Positions 8,896 to 17,894 of a stretch of 64,000 bases of DNA are shown here, in pieces (within the stretch, counting starts at the first letter, position 1; every line of letters starts with the position of its first letter). The stretch lies in contig CACJTN010000004.1 in assembly GCA_902596325.1 (NCBI GenBank), positions 1 through 64,000 of the forward strand. The letters run 5' to 3'. The notes beneath the pieces were generated by a model. It was not told where the DNA came from. It made no database searches and saw only the letters and a list, made by a program, of their open reading frames with translations. The position numbers and the translations under genes are program-made. This DNA is from an uncultured Pelagibacteraceae bacterium. Its GTDB lineage: Bacteria; Pseudomonadota; Alphaproteobacteria; Pelagibacterales; Pelagibacteraceae.

Positions 8896-8902
8896 ATTTT
8901 CA

Positions 8903-9059
8903 ACGGAAGAGACTACTTAATTGTAGCGCCGAAGGAGCAACCACCCCGGAAACTCTCAGGCAAAAGGACCGTAAATATTAACTCTGGAAAGAGAAAGTTT
9001 CTCGCCGACGGAGTAAATCTCTCAGGCTCATAGACAGAGGGGGTAAGAGTTAATATTTA
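8903..9059 (+). promoter_or_regulatory. tandem glycine riboswitch controlling gcvT-gcvH-gcvP
   Basis: Two glycine aptamers lie back to back. Aptamer 1 (8903-8972) has P1 acgg/ccgt, gcgccgaaggagcaa and ctctcaggcaaaaggacc. Aptamer 2 (about 8982-9043) has ctctgg, gccgacggag, ctctcaggctcatagacag. The P1 of aptamer 2 is ctctg 8982-8986 with cagag 9035-9039. A 14-base perfect inverted repeat also pairs 8972-8985 with 9046-9059, which includes the A of the gcvT ATG. The two pairings compete for 8982-8985, so glycine binding would free the start codon. Glycine-activated riboswitches in SAR11 are established; this exact mechanism is my inference. Confidence 0.93.
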
Positions 9060-10165
9060 TGAATAAAACAGCTTTATACCAATTACACAAAAAATTTAAT
9101 GCGAAATTTGTATCTTTTGCTGGGTATGAAATGCCTATCCAATATAAAGATGGAATAATTGCAGAACATAACCTAACGAGAAAAAAGTCAGGGATATTTG
9201 ATGTATCACATATGGGTCAATTATTTATTCTGGGTGATGATAAATTAACAGACAAACTTCAAGATATATTTCCAACAGACTTAAAAAATTTATCGGTTAA
9301 TCAGAGTAGATACTCGTTTTTAATGAATGAGAACGCAGGAATTTACGACGATTTAATAATTACAAAAATTTCTAATGGTTATATGATAATTCTTAATGCT
9401 GCATGTAAAGAAAAAGATTTTGAAATAATCAAATCTAAATTAGGTGAAGATTTTAAAATATCATTAAGTAAAGACCTATCTCTTGTTGCTGTACAAGGTC
9501 CTGACTCAAAAAATTTAATTGAAAAAATTATTCCAGGTGTAAATAAACTAAAATTTATGTTTGGTGGAGATTTTAAATTTAACTCAAATAAGATTTATGT
9601 AACAAGATCGGGATACACAGGAGAAGATGGTTTTGAGATTTCGATAAATAATAATGATGTAGTTAAATTTGTTGAGGCATTAATCAGTTTAGGATCTAAT
9701 CTTATAGGCCTTGGTGCCAGAGATACATTAAGGCTTGAAGCAGGGTTGTGTTTATACGGCAATGACATTGACGAAAATACCAGTCCATTAGAAGCAAATT
9801 TAAAATGGGCAATTTCAAAAAATCGAATCAACAGTAATTTTCCTGGGTCAAAACAAATTCAGAGACAAATTAATGAAGGTGTCACAAAACTGAGAGTTGG
9901 CATTAAACCTGAAGGTAAAATTATAGCACGAGAATCAACAAAAATATTTGATGAAAATAATAATCAAATAGGAAAAATTACTAGCGGTTCTTTTGGCCCG
10001 AGTGTAAAAAGTCCTATTGCAATGGGTTATGTAAATAATACATATACTAAAGAAAATACAAAAATATTTTTAGAAATAAGGGGAAAAAAAGTTTCGGCGA
10101 GTGTTTGTAAGCTCCCGTTTTATAAAAAAAACTATCACAAAGGAGATGTAAATGTCGGAAGTTAA
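9059..10165 (+). CDS. gcvT: glycine cleavage system T protein (aminomethyltransferase)
   Basis: GcvT moves the methylene carbon of glycine from the lipoylated H protein to tetrahydrofolate, giving 5,10-methylene-THF and ammonia. The 368-residue protein has [54 protein letters not shown] and the folate-region [20 protein letters not shown] with [15 protein letters not shown]. The ATG at 9059 lies at the end of the riboswitch helix, and no close Shine-Dalgarno sequence is present. It overlaps gcvH by 14 bases. The operon is gcvT-gcvH-gcvP, as in many proteobacteria. Confidence 0.97.
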   Translation: MNKTALYQLHKKFNAKFVSFAGYEMPIQYKDGIIAEHNLTRKKSGIFDVSHMGQLFILGDDKLTDKLQDIFPTDLKNLSVNQSRYSFLMNENAGIYDDLIITKISNGYMIILNAACKEKDFEIIKSKLGEDFKISLSKDLSLVAVQGPDSKNLIEKIIPGVNKLKFMFGGDFKFNSNKIYVTRSGYTGEDGFEISINNNDVVKFVEALISLGSNLIGLGARDTLRLEAGLCLYGNDIDENTSPLEANLKWAISKNRINSNFPGSKQIQRQINEGVTKLRVGIKPEGKIIARESTKIFDENNNQIGKITSGSFGPSVKSPIAMGYVNNTYTKENTKIFLEIRGKKVSASVCKLPFYKKNYHKGDVNVGS

Positions 10166-10532
10166 ATTTTCTAAAGAACATGAGTGGGTTACTATTAAAG
10201 ATGACGTGGCTACAATCGGAATTACTAAACACGCAACAGAATTGTTGGGAGATATTGTTTTTGCAGAGCTTCCAGAAAAAGGGACAAGTGTTACTAAAGA
10301 TGGAACAGCAGGTGTAGTAGAGTCTACAAAAGCAGCTAGTGATGTTTATACACCAATAAGCGGAGAAGTTGTTGATACAAATCAGTCAATCGTTGATGAT
10401 CCCTCTAAAATTAATAATGATCCTGAGGGAGATGCTTGGTTTTTTAAACTAAAAGTAAAAGATTTAAATGAAATAAATTCTTTAATGAGTAGGGAGGAAT
10501 ATGAAAAATTTGCTAAGGAGAGTACTAACTAA
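10152..10532 (+). CDS. gcvH: glycine cleavage system H protein
   Basis: This is the lipoyl carrier of the glycine cleavage system, shuttling the aminomethyl group from P to T protein. It has 126 residues, with the lipoyl-lysine at K60 in [11 protein letters not shown]. Other family segments are [10 protein letters not shown] and [12 protein letters not shown]. An AGGAG sequence lies before the ATG inside the end of gcvT. It overlaps gcvT by 14 bases and gcvP by one base (TAATG-type junction), so translation is coupled. No lipoylation enzymes are in the window. Confidence 0.97.
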   Translation: MSEVKFSKEHEWVTIKDDVATIGITKHATELLGDIVFAELPEKGTSVTKDGTAGVVESTKAASDVYTPISGEVVDTNQSIVDDPSKINNDPEGDAWFFKLKVKDLNEINSLMSREEYEKFAKESTN

Positions 10533-13396
10533 TGTTACATAATTCAGAAAAAGATTTTATTAAAAGACATATAGGTTTGTCCAAAAAAGACGAAAAAACT
10601 ATGTTATTAGACCTTGGTTATAAATCTTTAAATGAATTTATTGAAGATACTGTTCCAAGTAAAATTTTGCTTAAAGATTTGTTAAGCATAGGAGATCCTA
10701 ATTCTGAGTATGAAGGTTTAAGAAAATTAAGATCGATATCAAAAAAAAATCAAATTTACTCAAATTTTATAGGTATGGGTTACTATGGAACTTATACTCC
10801 AAACGTTATTGTCAGAAATATACTAGAAAATCCGGGATGGTATACTTCTTACACTCCTTATCAACCAGAGGTGGCCCAAGGAAGATTGGAGATGCTATTA
10901 AATTTTCAGCAAATGATAATAGATTTTACGGGAATGGATATTGCAAACGCATCACTACTTGATGAAGGAACTGCTGCTGCTGAAGCTATGGGGTTAAGTC
11001 ATAGATTAGATAAAAAAGATAATAAAATTGTGTTTATATCAAATGATTGTCATCCACAAACTATAGAAGTTGTTAAAACCAGATCAGAGCCTTTAGGGCT
11101 TAAAGTTGTTATTGGCAATGACGAAGACTTATCAAATATTTCAGAGGATATAATATGTGGAATACTTCAATATCCTGGTACACTTGGAGATATTAAGGAC
11201 CCTAGCGAAAATATAAGTAAAATTAAAAAAAGAAATGGTAAATCAATTTTAGTATGTGATTTATTATCTTTAGCAAAATTAAAAACACCAGCAGAATTAG
11301 GAGCTGATATAGCTGTGGGAAGTTCTCAAAGATTCGGAATTCCTATGGGTTACGGTGGTCCACACGCAGCTTTCTTTGCTACGAAGGATGAATTCAAGAG
11401 ATCGATGCCTGGAAGAATTGTAGGTGTTTCAGTCGATAGACATGGGAACAAAGCTTATAGATTAGCTTTACAAACAAGAGAGCAACACATTCGAAGAGAT
11501 AAGGCGACAAGTAACATTTGTACAGCACAAGCTCTTTTGGCAATTGTATCAGCAGCATATGCAATTTATCACGGCCCAAAAGGTATAAAAACAATTTCTG
11601 AAAGAGTTTCACAATTAGCTAAAAATTTTGCAGATAAATTAAAACAATCAGGCTATGAGTTATATTCAGACTATTTTTTTGACACAGTAACTATAATAAC
11701 AAAAGATAAAACAGATCAAATTTTTAATAACGCTTTGGCCCAGAAAGTTAATATTAGAAAAGTAAATTCTGAAATGCTATCGGTATCATTTGATGAAAAG
11801 AAAAATGTTTATAGAGCAAATCAACTACTTAAAATATTCAATTGTGCAGAATCAATTAAAGAAAATCCGACAGAAAATCTTCCAAATTTACCTAAAAACT
11901 TGCTAAGAACGTCAACTTATTTAGATCACCAAGTATTCAATAGCTATCACTCCGAAACTGAAATGCTAAGATATTTAAAGAGATTAGAGGAAAAAGATAT
12001 TGCACTTAATAGGTCAATGATAGCATTAGGCTCGTGTACAATGAAATTAAATGCTGTAGCAGAGATGATACCAATTACATGGCGTGAATTTTCAGAGCCT
12101 CATCCTTTTGCACCCATTGAACAAATGGAAGGTTTTAGAACTCTTTTTACTGATCTAAAAAATTGGCTTAGATCAATCACAGGTTTTTCAGGTGTGTCAC
12201 TACAACCAAATGCTGGTGCTCAAGGTGAATATGCAGGACTGATGGTTATACGGAAATATCATCTTGAAAGGGGAGAGTCTAATAGAAATGTTTGTTTAAT
12301 TCCTAGCTCTGCTCACGGGACCAATCCAGCAAGTGCACAAATGGTTGGAATGAAAGTGGTAGTGGTTAACTGTGATAAACAAGGAAATGTAGATTTTGAA
12401 GATCTAAATAAAAAAGTAGAAGCGCATTCTGAGAATTTAGGTGCGTTAATGGTAACATACCCATCTACACATGGAGTTTTTGAGGAAAAAATATCAGATA
12501 TATGTGAGCTAGTACATAAACATGGTGGCCAAGTTTATATGGATGGTGCAAACTTGAATGCTCTTGTTGGGATAGCAAAACCTGGAAATTTTGGTCCGGA
12601 TGTATGTCATATAAATCTACATAAAACTTTTTGTATTCCACATGGAGGTGGTGGACCAGGTATGGGCCCAATAGCATGTAAGAGACATTTAGAAATATAT
12701 TTGCCCTCACATCCTGTTATAAAAGATTGTGGCCCTGCAACCGGTATAGGTCCTGTCTCTGCAGCGCCATGGGGAAGTTCAAGTATTTTATCTATATCTT
12801 GGATGTACATTAAAATGATGGGTTCTGAAGGTTTAAAATTAGCAACTCAGATTGCAATTTTAAATGCTAACTATGTTGCACATAAATTAAAAAATCATTT
12901 TCCAATTCTTTATAAAGGAACAAATGGAAACGTAGCTCATGAGTGTATTATAGACATTAGATCAATTAAAAATGATACCGGCGTAACAGAGGAAGATATT
13001 GCAAAAAGATTAATCGATTTTGGTTTTCATGCCCCAACTATGTCTTGGCCAGTGCCTGGCACAATGATGATTGAACCTACAGAAAGTGAAAGTTTACAAG
13101 AACTTGATAGATTTTGTGATTGCTTGATAAAAATTAAAGAGGAAATAGACAAAATTAAAAGTGGTGATTTCGATAAAAATGACAATCCTATCAAAAATGC
13201 TCCACATACAGATTTAGAACTTGCTTCAAATAAATGGGAACATAAATATTCGAGGGAGGAGGCCGCTTACCCTTCTAACTTTTTGAGATCTAGTAAATTT
13301 TGGCCACCTGTCGCAAGAGTTGATAATGTATATGGAGATAAAAACCTTTTTTGCACATGCCCTTCCATGGATGAATTTAAAGAAGACGCAGCATAA
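10532..13396 (+). CDS. gcvP: glycine dehydrogenase (decarboxylating), P protein
   Basis: GcvP is the PLP enzyme that decarboxylates glycine and loads the aminomethyl group onto H protein. At 954 residues it is the fused single-chain form rather than the split GcvPA/GcvPB. The N-terminal half has FIGMGYYGTYTPNVI and YTPYQPEVAQGRLE; the C-terminal half has LGSCTMKLNA, SAHGTNPASA and the PLP-lysine region HINLHKTFCIPHGGGGPG near residue 690-710. With gcvT and gcvH it makes the complete operon under the glycine riboswitch. The L protein (dihydrolipoyl dehydrogenase) is not in this window and is usually shared with other complexes. Confidence 0.97.
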   Translation: MLHNSEKDFIKRHIGLSKKDEKTMLLDLGYKSLNEFIEDTVPSKILLKDLLSIGDPNSEYEGLRKLRSISKKNQIYSNFIGMGYYGTYTPNVIVRNILENPGWYTSYTPYQPEVAQGRLEMLLNFQQMIIDFTGMDIANASLLDEGTAAAEAMGLSHRLDKKDNKIVFISNDCHPQTIEVVKTRSEPLGLKVVIGNDEDLSNISEDIICGILQYPGTLGDIKDPSENISKIKKRNGKSILVCDLLSLAKLKTPAELGADIAVGSSQRFGIPMGYGGPHAAFFATKDEFKRSMPGRIVGVSVDRHGNKAYRLALQTREQHIRRDKATSNICTAQALLAIVSAAYAIYHGPKGIKTISERVSQLAKNFADKLKQSGYELYSDYFFDTVTIITKDKTDQIFNNALAQKVNIRKVNSEMLSVSFDEKKNVYRANQLLKIFNCAESIKENPTENLPNLPKNLLRTSTYLDHQVFNSYHSETEMLRYLKRLEEKDIALNRSMIALGSCTMKLNAVAEMIPITWREFSEPHPFAPIEQMEGFRTLFTDLKNWLRSITGFSGVSLQPNAGAQGEYAGLMVIRKYHLERGESNRNVCLIPSSAHGTNPASAQMVGMKVVVVNCDKQGNVDFEDLNKKVEAHSENLGALMVTYPSTHGVFEEKISDICELVHKHGGQVYMDGANLNALVGIAKPGNFGPDVCHINLHKTFCIPHGGGGPGMGPIACKRHLEIYLPSHPVIKDCGPATGIGPVSAAPWGSSSILSISWMYIKMMGSEGLKLATQIAILNANYVAHKLKNHFPILYKGTNGNVAHECIIDIRSIKNDTGVTEEDIAKRLIDFGFHAPTMSWPVPGTMMIEPTESESLQELDRFCDCLIKIKEEIDKIKSGDFDKNDNPIKNAPHTDLELASNKWEHKYSREEAAYPSNFLRSSKFWPPVARVDNVYGDKNLFCTCPSMDEFKEDAA

Positions 13397-13401
13397 TATT
13401 A

Positions 13402-14643
13402 ATGAGAATTGCTGTAATCGGATCAGGCATATCTGGTTTAAGTGCAGCACACTATTTATCTAAAAAAAATAAAGTTGATTTATTTGAAAAAGAGGATCAT
13501 TTCGGTGGTCACTCATATACCATAGATGTTAAAGATAATAACAATCATGTTCCTGTGGATATAGGTTTTATTGTTTTTAATTTTAAAACCTACCCTAATT
13601 TTGTAAAATTTTTAAATGATAACGGCATTGAGATAGAGAAAAGCAACATGAGTTTTTCAGTTTCTGTTAAAGAAACAGAAATAGAATATTGTGGTAAGGG
13701 CTTGCTTGGAATTTTTTCAAATAAAAAAAATTTACTCAATTTTGATTTTTTTAAAATGTTTTTTGAAATAATTAAATTTTATAAAAAGAGTAATGATTTA
13801 AAAAATATAGAAGAGAACTTAACATTAGATGATTTTTTAAAACGAGAGAAAATGTCCAAATATTTTATAAATTATCATATTATTCCTATGGTTTCTGCAA
13901 TATGGTCTATGCCACCTTATGAGGCAAAACAAATGCCTTTAAAATTTTTTTTAAAATTTTTTCAAAACCATGGTTTGTTCAACTTAAAAAATAGACCTCA
14001 GTGGTATACGATTAAAAATAGAAGCAGAACCTATGTAAAAAAAATATTAGAAACCATTAGTGGTGAATATTACAAAAATTATAGAATTAATAAAATATCT
14101 AGATTGTCAAATGGAGTAAAAGTTTACTATGGAGGGAATAACGAATTTTTTGATTACGATAAGGTTGTAATTGCCACACATGCAGATGAAGCCTTATCCT
14201 TAATTACAGACCCAACACCGGAAGAAAAAAGTATATTAGCTAATTTTAAATATAAGAATAATATTGCAATAATTCATACAGATGAATCTTTAATGCCTAA
14301 AAATAAAAAAGCATGGTCATCATGGAATTCTTCTGTAAATAAAGAAAATACTTCAGAAACTTCAATTACTTATTGGCTTAATTTGCTTCAAAATTTAAAA
14401 ACAAATAAAAATATATTTTTATCATTAAATCCATTTTTAAAAATCGATCCAAAAAAAATTATAAGTAAAGTTAAGTTTACTCATCCATATTATGATAAAG
14501 AGGCCTTAGAAAATCAAAATAGACTAAAAAATATACAAAACAAAAAAAATTTATTATTTTGTGGCAGTTATTTTGGTTACGGATTTCATGAGGATGGAAT
14601 AAAATCTTCATTAGAAATGATAAAAAGTTTTAATGATAGATAA
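13402..14643 (+). CDS. FAD-dependent amine-oxidase-like protein of the CFA/DUF1365 cluster
   Basis: This 413-residue flavoprotein has the N-terminal dinucleotide-binding motif IGSGISGLSAAHYLS, the FEKEDHFGGHSYT acceptor strand, and a C-terminal FCGSYFGYGFHEDGIKSSLE flavin-binding end. Proteins of this type are found beside DUF1365 and CFA-type methyltransferases and are thought to act on acyl chains of phospholipids, for example in furan fatty acid formation in other alphaproteobacteria. Which reaction it performs here is inference. It starts 5 bases after gcvP and overlaps the DUF1365 gene by 11 bases, so the lipid genes may read through from gcvP as well as having their own promoter. Confidence 0.85.
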   Translation: MRIAVIGSGISGLSAAHYLSKKNKVDLFEKEDHFGGHSYTIDVKDNNNHVPVDIGFIVFNFKTYPNFVKFLNDNGIEIEKSNMSFSVSVKETEIEYCGKGLLGIFSNKKNLLNFDFFKMFFEIIKFYKKSNDLKNIEENLTLDDFLKREKMSKYFINYHIIPMVSAIWSMPPYEAKQMPLKFFLKFFQNHGLFNLKNRPQWYTIKNRSRTYVKKILETISGEYYKNYRINKISRLSNGVKVYYGGNNEFFDYDKVVIATHADEALSLITDPTPEEKSILANFKYKNNIAIIHTDESLMPKNKKAWSSWNSSVNKENTSETSITYWLNLLQNLKTNKNIFLSLNPFLKIDPKKIISKVKFTHPYYDKEALENQNRLKNIQNKKNLLFCGSYFGYGFHEDGIKSSLEMIKSFNDR

Positions 14644-15397
14644 ATCGTGCTTATATGTCGGAAGTGTAATACATAAAAGATTCAAACCAAAAGAGCACTT
14701 TTTTAAATACAAAGTATTTTCTCTTTATCTTAACCTTGATGAGATTGACGAGGTCCAAAAAAAAATCCCTTTTTTTTCTTATAACAAATTTAATTTAATT
14801 AGTTTTTACAATAAAGATCATGGTGAAAGAGATGGTTCATCTTTAAAATTGTGGGTGCAAAAAAAGCTAAATGAAGTAGGTATTGGAAATGAAATTAAAA
14901 GTGTAAATTTACTATGTTATCCAAGAATTTTTGGTTACGTCTTTAATCCTTTAAGTATTTTTTTCGTATTTGATAAATATTCGTCCCTTATAGCCATAAT
15001 GTATGAAGTTAAAAATACATTTGGTGAACAGCATACTTATATTTTTAAAACTAAAGATAATAATTTAATAAAAAATCATTGTGATAAAAAATTTTATGTC
15101 TCACCTTTTATGGATTTAAATTCAACCTATAATTTTAAAATATTAAAACCTGGAAATAAATTATCCGTTATTATTGATCAAAGAGATAGTGAGGGAAAGT
15201 TATTATTTGCATCTCAAGATGGCGAAAAAATTGAGTTAAATACAAAAAATCTTTTAATTTCCTATTTAAAACACCCATTAATGACATTTAAAGTAATTTC
15301 AGCGATACATTTTGAGGCATTAAGATTATGGGTAAAAAGAATTAAGTTTATAAAAAAGGTTATAAAAATTAAAAATAACGTAAGTTTTGAAAAATAA
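14633..15397 (+). CDS. DUF1365 family protein
   Basis: This 254-residue protein matches DUF1365: YVGSVIHKRFKPKEHFFKYK at the N-terminus, then LLCYPRIFGYVFNPLSIFFV, EVKNTFGEQHTY, and the C-terminal HPLMTFKVISAIHFEALRLW. These segments are family signatures. DUF1365 genes almost always sit between an amine-oxidase-like gene and a CFA-type methyltransferase, as here, and have been tied to singlet-oxygen and fatty acid modification responses. The catalytic role is not established to my knowledge. Overlaps of 11 bases upstream and one base downstream indicate tight co-expression. Confidence 0.88.
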   Translation: MIDKSCLYVGSVIHKRFKPKEHFFKYKVFSLYLNLDEIDEVQKKIPFFSYNKFNLISFYNKDHGERDGSSLKLWVQKKLNEVGIGNEIKSVNLLCYPRIFGYVFNPLSIFFVFDKYSSLIAIMYEVKNTFGEQHTYIFKTKDNNLIKNHCDKKFYVSPFMDLNSTYNFKILKPGNKLSVIIDQRDSEGKLLFASQDGEKIELNTKNLLISYLKHPLMTFKVISAIHFEALRLWVKRIKFIKKVIKIKNNVSFEK

Positions 15398-16575
15398 TGT
15401 ATCTAAAAAAAATTTCTGACAGAATTGTTCTTAATTCACTTAAAAATATTTCTTATGGAAACATCAAATTTATTAATTATGATGGTAGTATTAAAATATT
15501 AGGTTCAAAGAAATCAGAAAAAACCGCAATATTAAAACTAATAAAACCAGGTCTAACTTTTGAAATAATTAATAAAGGCAGCATTGGATTGGCAGAATCC
15601 TATATACGAGGAGATTTTGAAACAGATAACCTGACTAATTTAATTGAAATTGCTGCAAAAAATATAGGTAAAGTACATAAGATATCTGGTGTGTTAGATT
15701 TTCCTATAATTAATTATTTTAAAAGTTTTTTTATTAAAAATACAAAGAGAAAAAGTAAAGAAAATATTGCCAAGCATTACGATTTAGGAAATGAATTTTT
15801 CTCATTATGGCTAGATAAAACTTTAACATACTCTAGTGCTATTTTTGAAGATAAACAAAATGATTTAGAGAATGCTCAATTAAATAAATATAAAAAATTG
15901 TCCAATCTTATTAAACCAAAAAGTGGAGATAAAATTTTAGAAATAGGATGTGGATGGGGAGGTTTTGGCGAATTCATTGGAAAGAATTACGATGTAAAAT
16001 TAGATTGTATAACAATATCAAAAAAACAATACGAGTTTGCTAAAAATAGAATTTATAAAAATGGATTAAATGAAAAAGTAAAAATTAAAATGTTAGATTA
16101 TAGAGACGTAAATAAAAAATATAATTCTATAGCTTCTATTGAGATGATTGAAGCTGTAGGTCAAAACTATCTACCAAGTTATTTTAAAAAAATTAAAGAT
16201 AGCTTGCATCAAAACGGTATTGCCGCGATACAAGCAATTACTATAGATGAAAAAATATATAATAGATATAAGATGAAAACAGATTTTATTCAAAAATACA
16301 TATTTCCAGGTGGTTTTTTGCCGAGTAAGAAGGAAATATTAAAACTTTCAAATAAAAATGGTTTAAGTTTTGACAAATGTAACTCTTATGGCTTGGATTA
16401 TTCCAACACCCTGAGAATTTGGAGAAATGATTTCCAAAAAAAATGGGATATTATTTCAAAACAGGGATTTGATGAAACATTTAGAAGAATGTGGAATTTT
16501 TATTTGTCTTATTGTGAAGCTGGCTTTAAAGCTAAGAATATTGATTTAATTCAATTTTCGATGAATAAAAACTAA
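15397..16575 (+). CDS. cfa: cyclopropane-fatty-acyl-phospholipid synthase-type SAM methyltransferase
   Basis: CFA-family enzymes transfer a methyl or methylene group from SAM to a double bond in a membrane phospholipid acyl chain. The 392-residue protein has the N-terminal lipid-binding domain (residues about 1-110, including GSIGLAESYIRGDFETDNL) and the methyltransferase domain with NIAKHYDLGNEFFSLWLDKT, TYSSAIF, SAM site LEIGCGWGGFGEF, EMIEAVG, KYIFPGGFLPS and NSYGLDYSNTLRIW. The product may be a cyclopropane or a methylated chain leading to a furan acid; sequence alone does not decide. It overlaps DUF1365 by one base and precedes the DUF3833 lipoprotein. Confidence 0.92.
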   Translation: MYLKKISDRIVLNSLKNISYGNIKFINYDGSIKILGSKKSEKTAILKLIKPGLTFEIINKGSIGLAESYIRGDFETDNLTNLIEIAAKNIGKVHKISGVLDFPIINYFKSFFIKNTKRKSKENIAKHYDLGNEFFSLWLDKTLTYSSAIFEDKQNDLENAQLNKYKKLSNLIKPKSGDKILEIGCGWGGFGEFIGKNYDVKLDCITISKKQYEFAKNRIYKNGLNEKVKIKMLDYRDVNKKYNSIASIEMIEAVGQNYLPSYFKKIKDSLHQNGIAAIQAITIDEKIYNRYKMKTDFIQKYIFPGGFLPSKKEILKLSNKNGLSFDKCNSYGLDYSNTLRIWRNDFQKKWDIISKQGFDETFRRMWNFYLSYCEAGFKAKNIDLIQFSMNKN

Positions 16576-16579
16576 ATTA

Positions 16580-17116
16580 ATGAAAATTAAAAAATTATTA
16601 TTGCTAATATGCACTCTTTTCATTACAAATTGCTCAACTAATCAAGCAATGAAACCTGAGGATTTTAAAGATCAGAAACCAAGATTAATAATCGAAGAAT
16701 ATTTATCAGGTAATGTTAAAGCTTGGGGTATTTTGCAAAATAGATCAGGAAAGGTTACAAGACAATTCTCTGCAGATCTCAATGGTAATTGGGATGGAAA
16801 ACAGTTAATTCTTGACGAAAAATTTAATTGGTCTGATGGAGAAATCCAAAATAGACAGTGGCAGATTACAAAAATTGATGATCATAATTATGAAGGTACA
16901 GCTGGTGATGTGGTAGGAACAGCAAAAGGTTACTCATATGGCCCAACATTTAAGTTTGAATATGTATTATTAGTTCCAGTAAAAGGTAGAGAATTAAAAA
17001 TTACATTTGATGATTGGATTTTCATGCAAGATGAGAGAGTAGCGATAAATAGAGCAACAATGACAAAATTTGGAATAAAAGTTGCAGAACTTACTGTTAT
17101 GTTTGTGAAAGATTAG
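16580..17116 (+). CDS. DUF3833 lipoprotein
   Basis: This 178-residue protein is a DUF3833 member. The signal peptide MKIKKLLLLICTLFITNCST ends in a lipobox with Cys19 as the likely lipidated residue. The mature part has KPRLIIEEYLSGNVKAWGIL, FSADLNGNWDG, LILDEKFNWSDGE and DDWIFMQDERVAINRATMTK, all typical of the family. It follows cfa by 4 bases and is a regular partner in these lipid-modification clusters. The fold suggests a lipocalin-like lipid handler; the function is unproven. It converges on the SDR gene with a 4-base stop overlap. Confidence 0.85.
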   Translation: MKIKKLLLLICTLFITNCSTNQAMKPEDFKDQKPRLIIEEYLSGNVKAWGILQNRSGKVTRQFSADLNGNWDGKQLILDEKFNWSDGEIQNRQWQITKIDDHNYEGTAGDVVGTAKGYSYGPTFKFEYVLLVPVKGRELKITFDDWIFMQDERVAINRATMTKFGIKVAELTVMFVKD

Positions 17117-17871
17117 CGTTTTTGATATTTTGTAAGTCTACCAACTAAACTTAAATACCAGCTATTAGGTAATATTTTTAAAAATTTTAGTATCAAAGTT
17201 AATTGTTTTGGGAAATGTATCTCAAATTGATTAGTTTTAGTTAATCCTTCAAATATTTTTTCAGCCGCATAATCTACCGTTTTAAGGAAAGGCATTTTAA
17301 AATCATTTTTATCTGTCATCGGTGTTTTAATAAATCCAGGTGAAATTAATGAAACTCTAACTCCGTATCTTTTAAAATCGAAATACAAGCTTTCAGCAAG
17401 ATTATTTAATGCAGATTTAGATGGGCCATATCCAGTTGAATTTGGTAGTCCTCTATAACCTGCAATTGATGATACAATAGAAATATGTCCACTTCCTCTT
17501 GTTCTGTAATATTCCTCTACACTTTTAATACAATTTAAGGTGCCAAAAAAATTTACTTTCATCACGTTTTCAATCTGTTCAACATCTATGTCTTTCTCTT
17601 TTTTAGGATCCCATGTACCGGTAGAAAAAAAAGATATGTCTATATTTTTAAATTTTGCAATAATATTTTGAAAAACTTCGCTGCAGTTTTCCTTATTTGT
17701 TACATCTAAAGGGTATGGAAAAATATTTTGATTAGATTTTTCTAGTTCTCGCAATAGATTCTCTCTTCTAGCAGAAACTGCAACATTCCACCCATTATTT
17801 GCAAACTTTAAAGCTAAAGCCCTACCTATACCTGTGCTACCTCCAGTAATCCAAATAGTTTTATCGTTCAT
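17113..17871 (-). CDS. short-chain dehydrogenase/reductase
   Basis: This is a 252-residue classical SDR with the nucleotide site ITGGSTGIGRALALKF, the catalytic Ser in VSSIAGYRG and the YGPSKSA Tyr-x-x-x-Lys motif, then ISPGFIKTPMT. The frame extends two codons further to a TTG at 17877, but the ATG at 17871 is the better start. Its substrate cannot be read; SDRs of this subtype accompany the amine oxidase/DUF1365/CFA set in other proteobacteria. It converges on DUF3833 and diverges from tspO, with only 23 bases between start codons. Confidence 0.87.
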   Translation of the reverse strand: MNDKTIWITGGSTGIGRALALKFANNGWNVAVSARRENLLRELEKSNQNIFPYPLDVTNKENCSEVFQNIIAKFKNIDISFFSTGTWDPKKEKDIDVEQIENVMKVNFFGTLNCIKSVEEYYRTRGSGHISIVSSIAGYRGLPNSTGYGPSKSALNNLAESLYFDFKRYGVRVSLISPGFIKTPMTDKNDFKMPFLKTVDYAAEKIFEGLTKTNQFEIHFPKQLTLILKFLKILPNSWYLSLVGRLTKYQKR

Positions 17872-17878
17872 AATCAAC

Positions 17879-17892
17879 TGATATATATATCA
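17879..17892. promoter_or_regulatory. perfect 14-base palindrome between the SDR gene and tspO
   Basis: TGATATATATATCA is a perfect palindrome that reads as TG-n-TATATA, an extended -10, on both strands. Predicted starts fall at about the A of the tspO ATG (17895) and about 6 bases before the SDR ATG (17871). It matches 13 of 14 bases of the pxpA/pxpB site. It may be a symmetric promoter or an operator. Confidence 0.4.
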
Positions 17893-17894
17893 AA

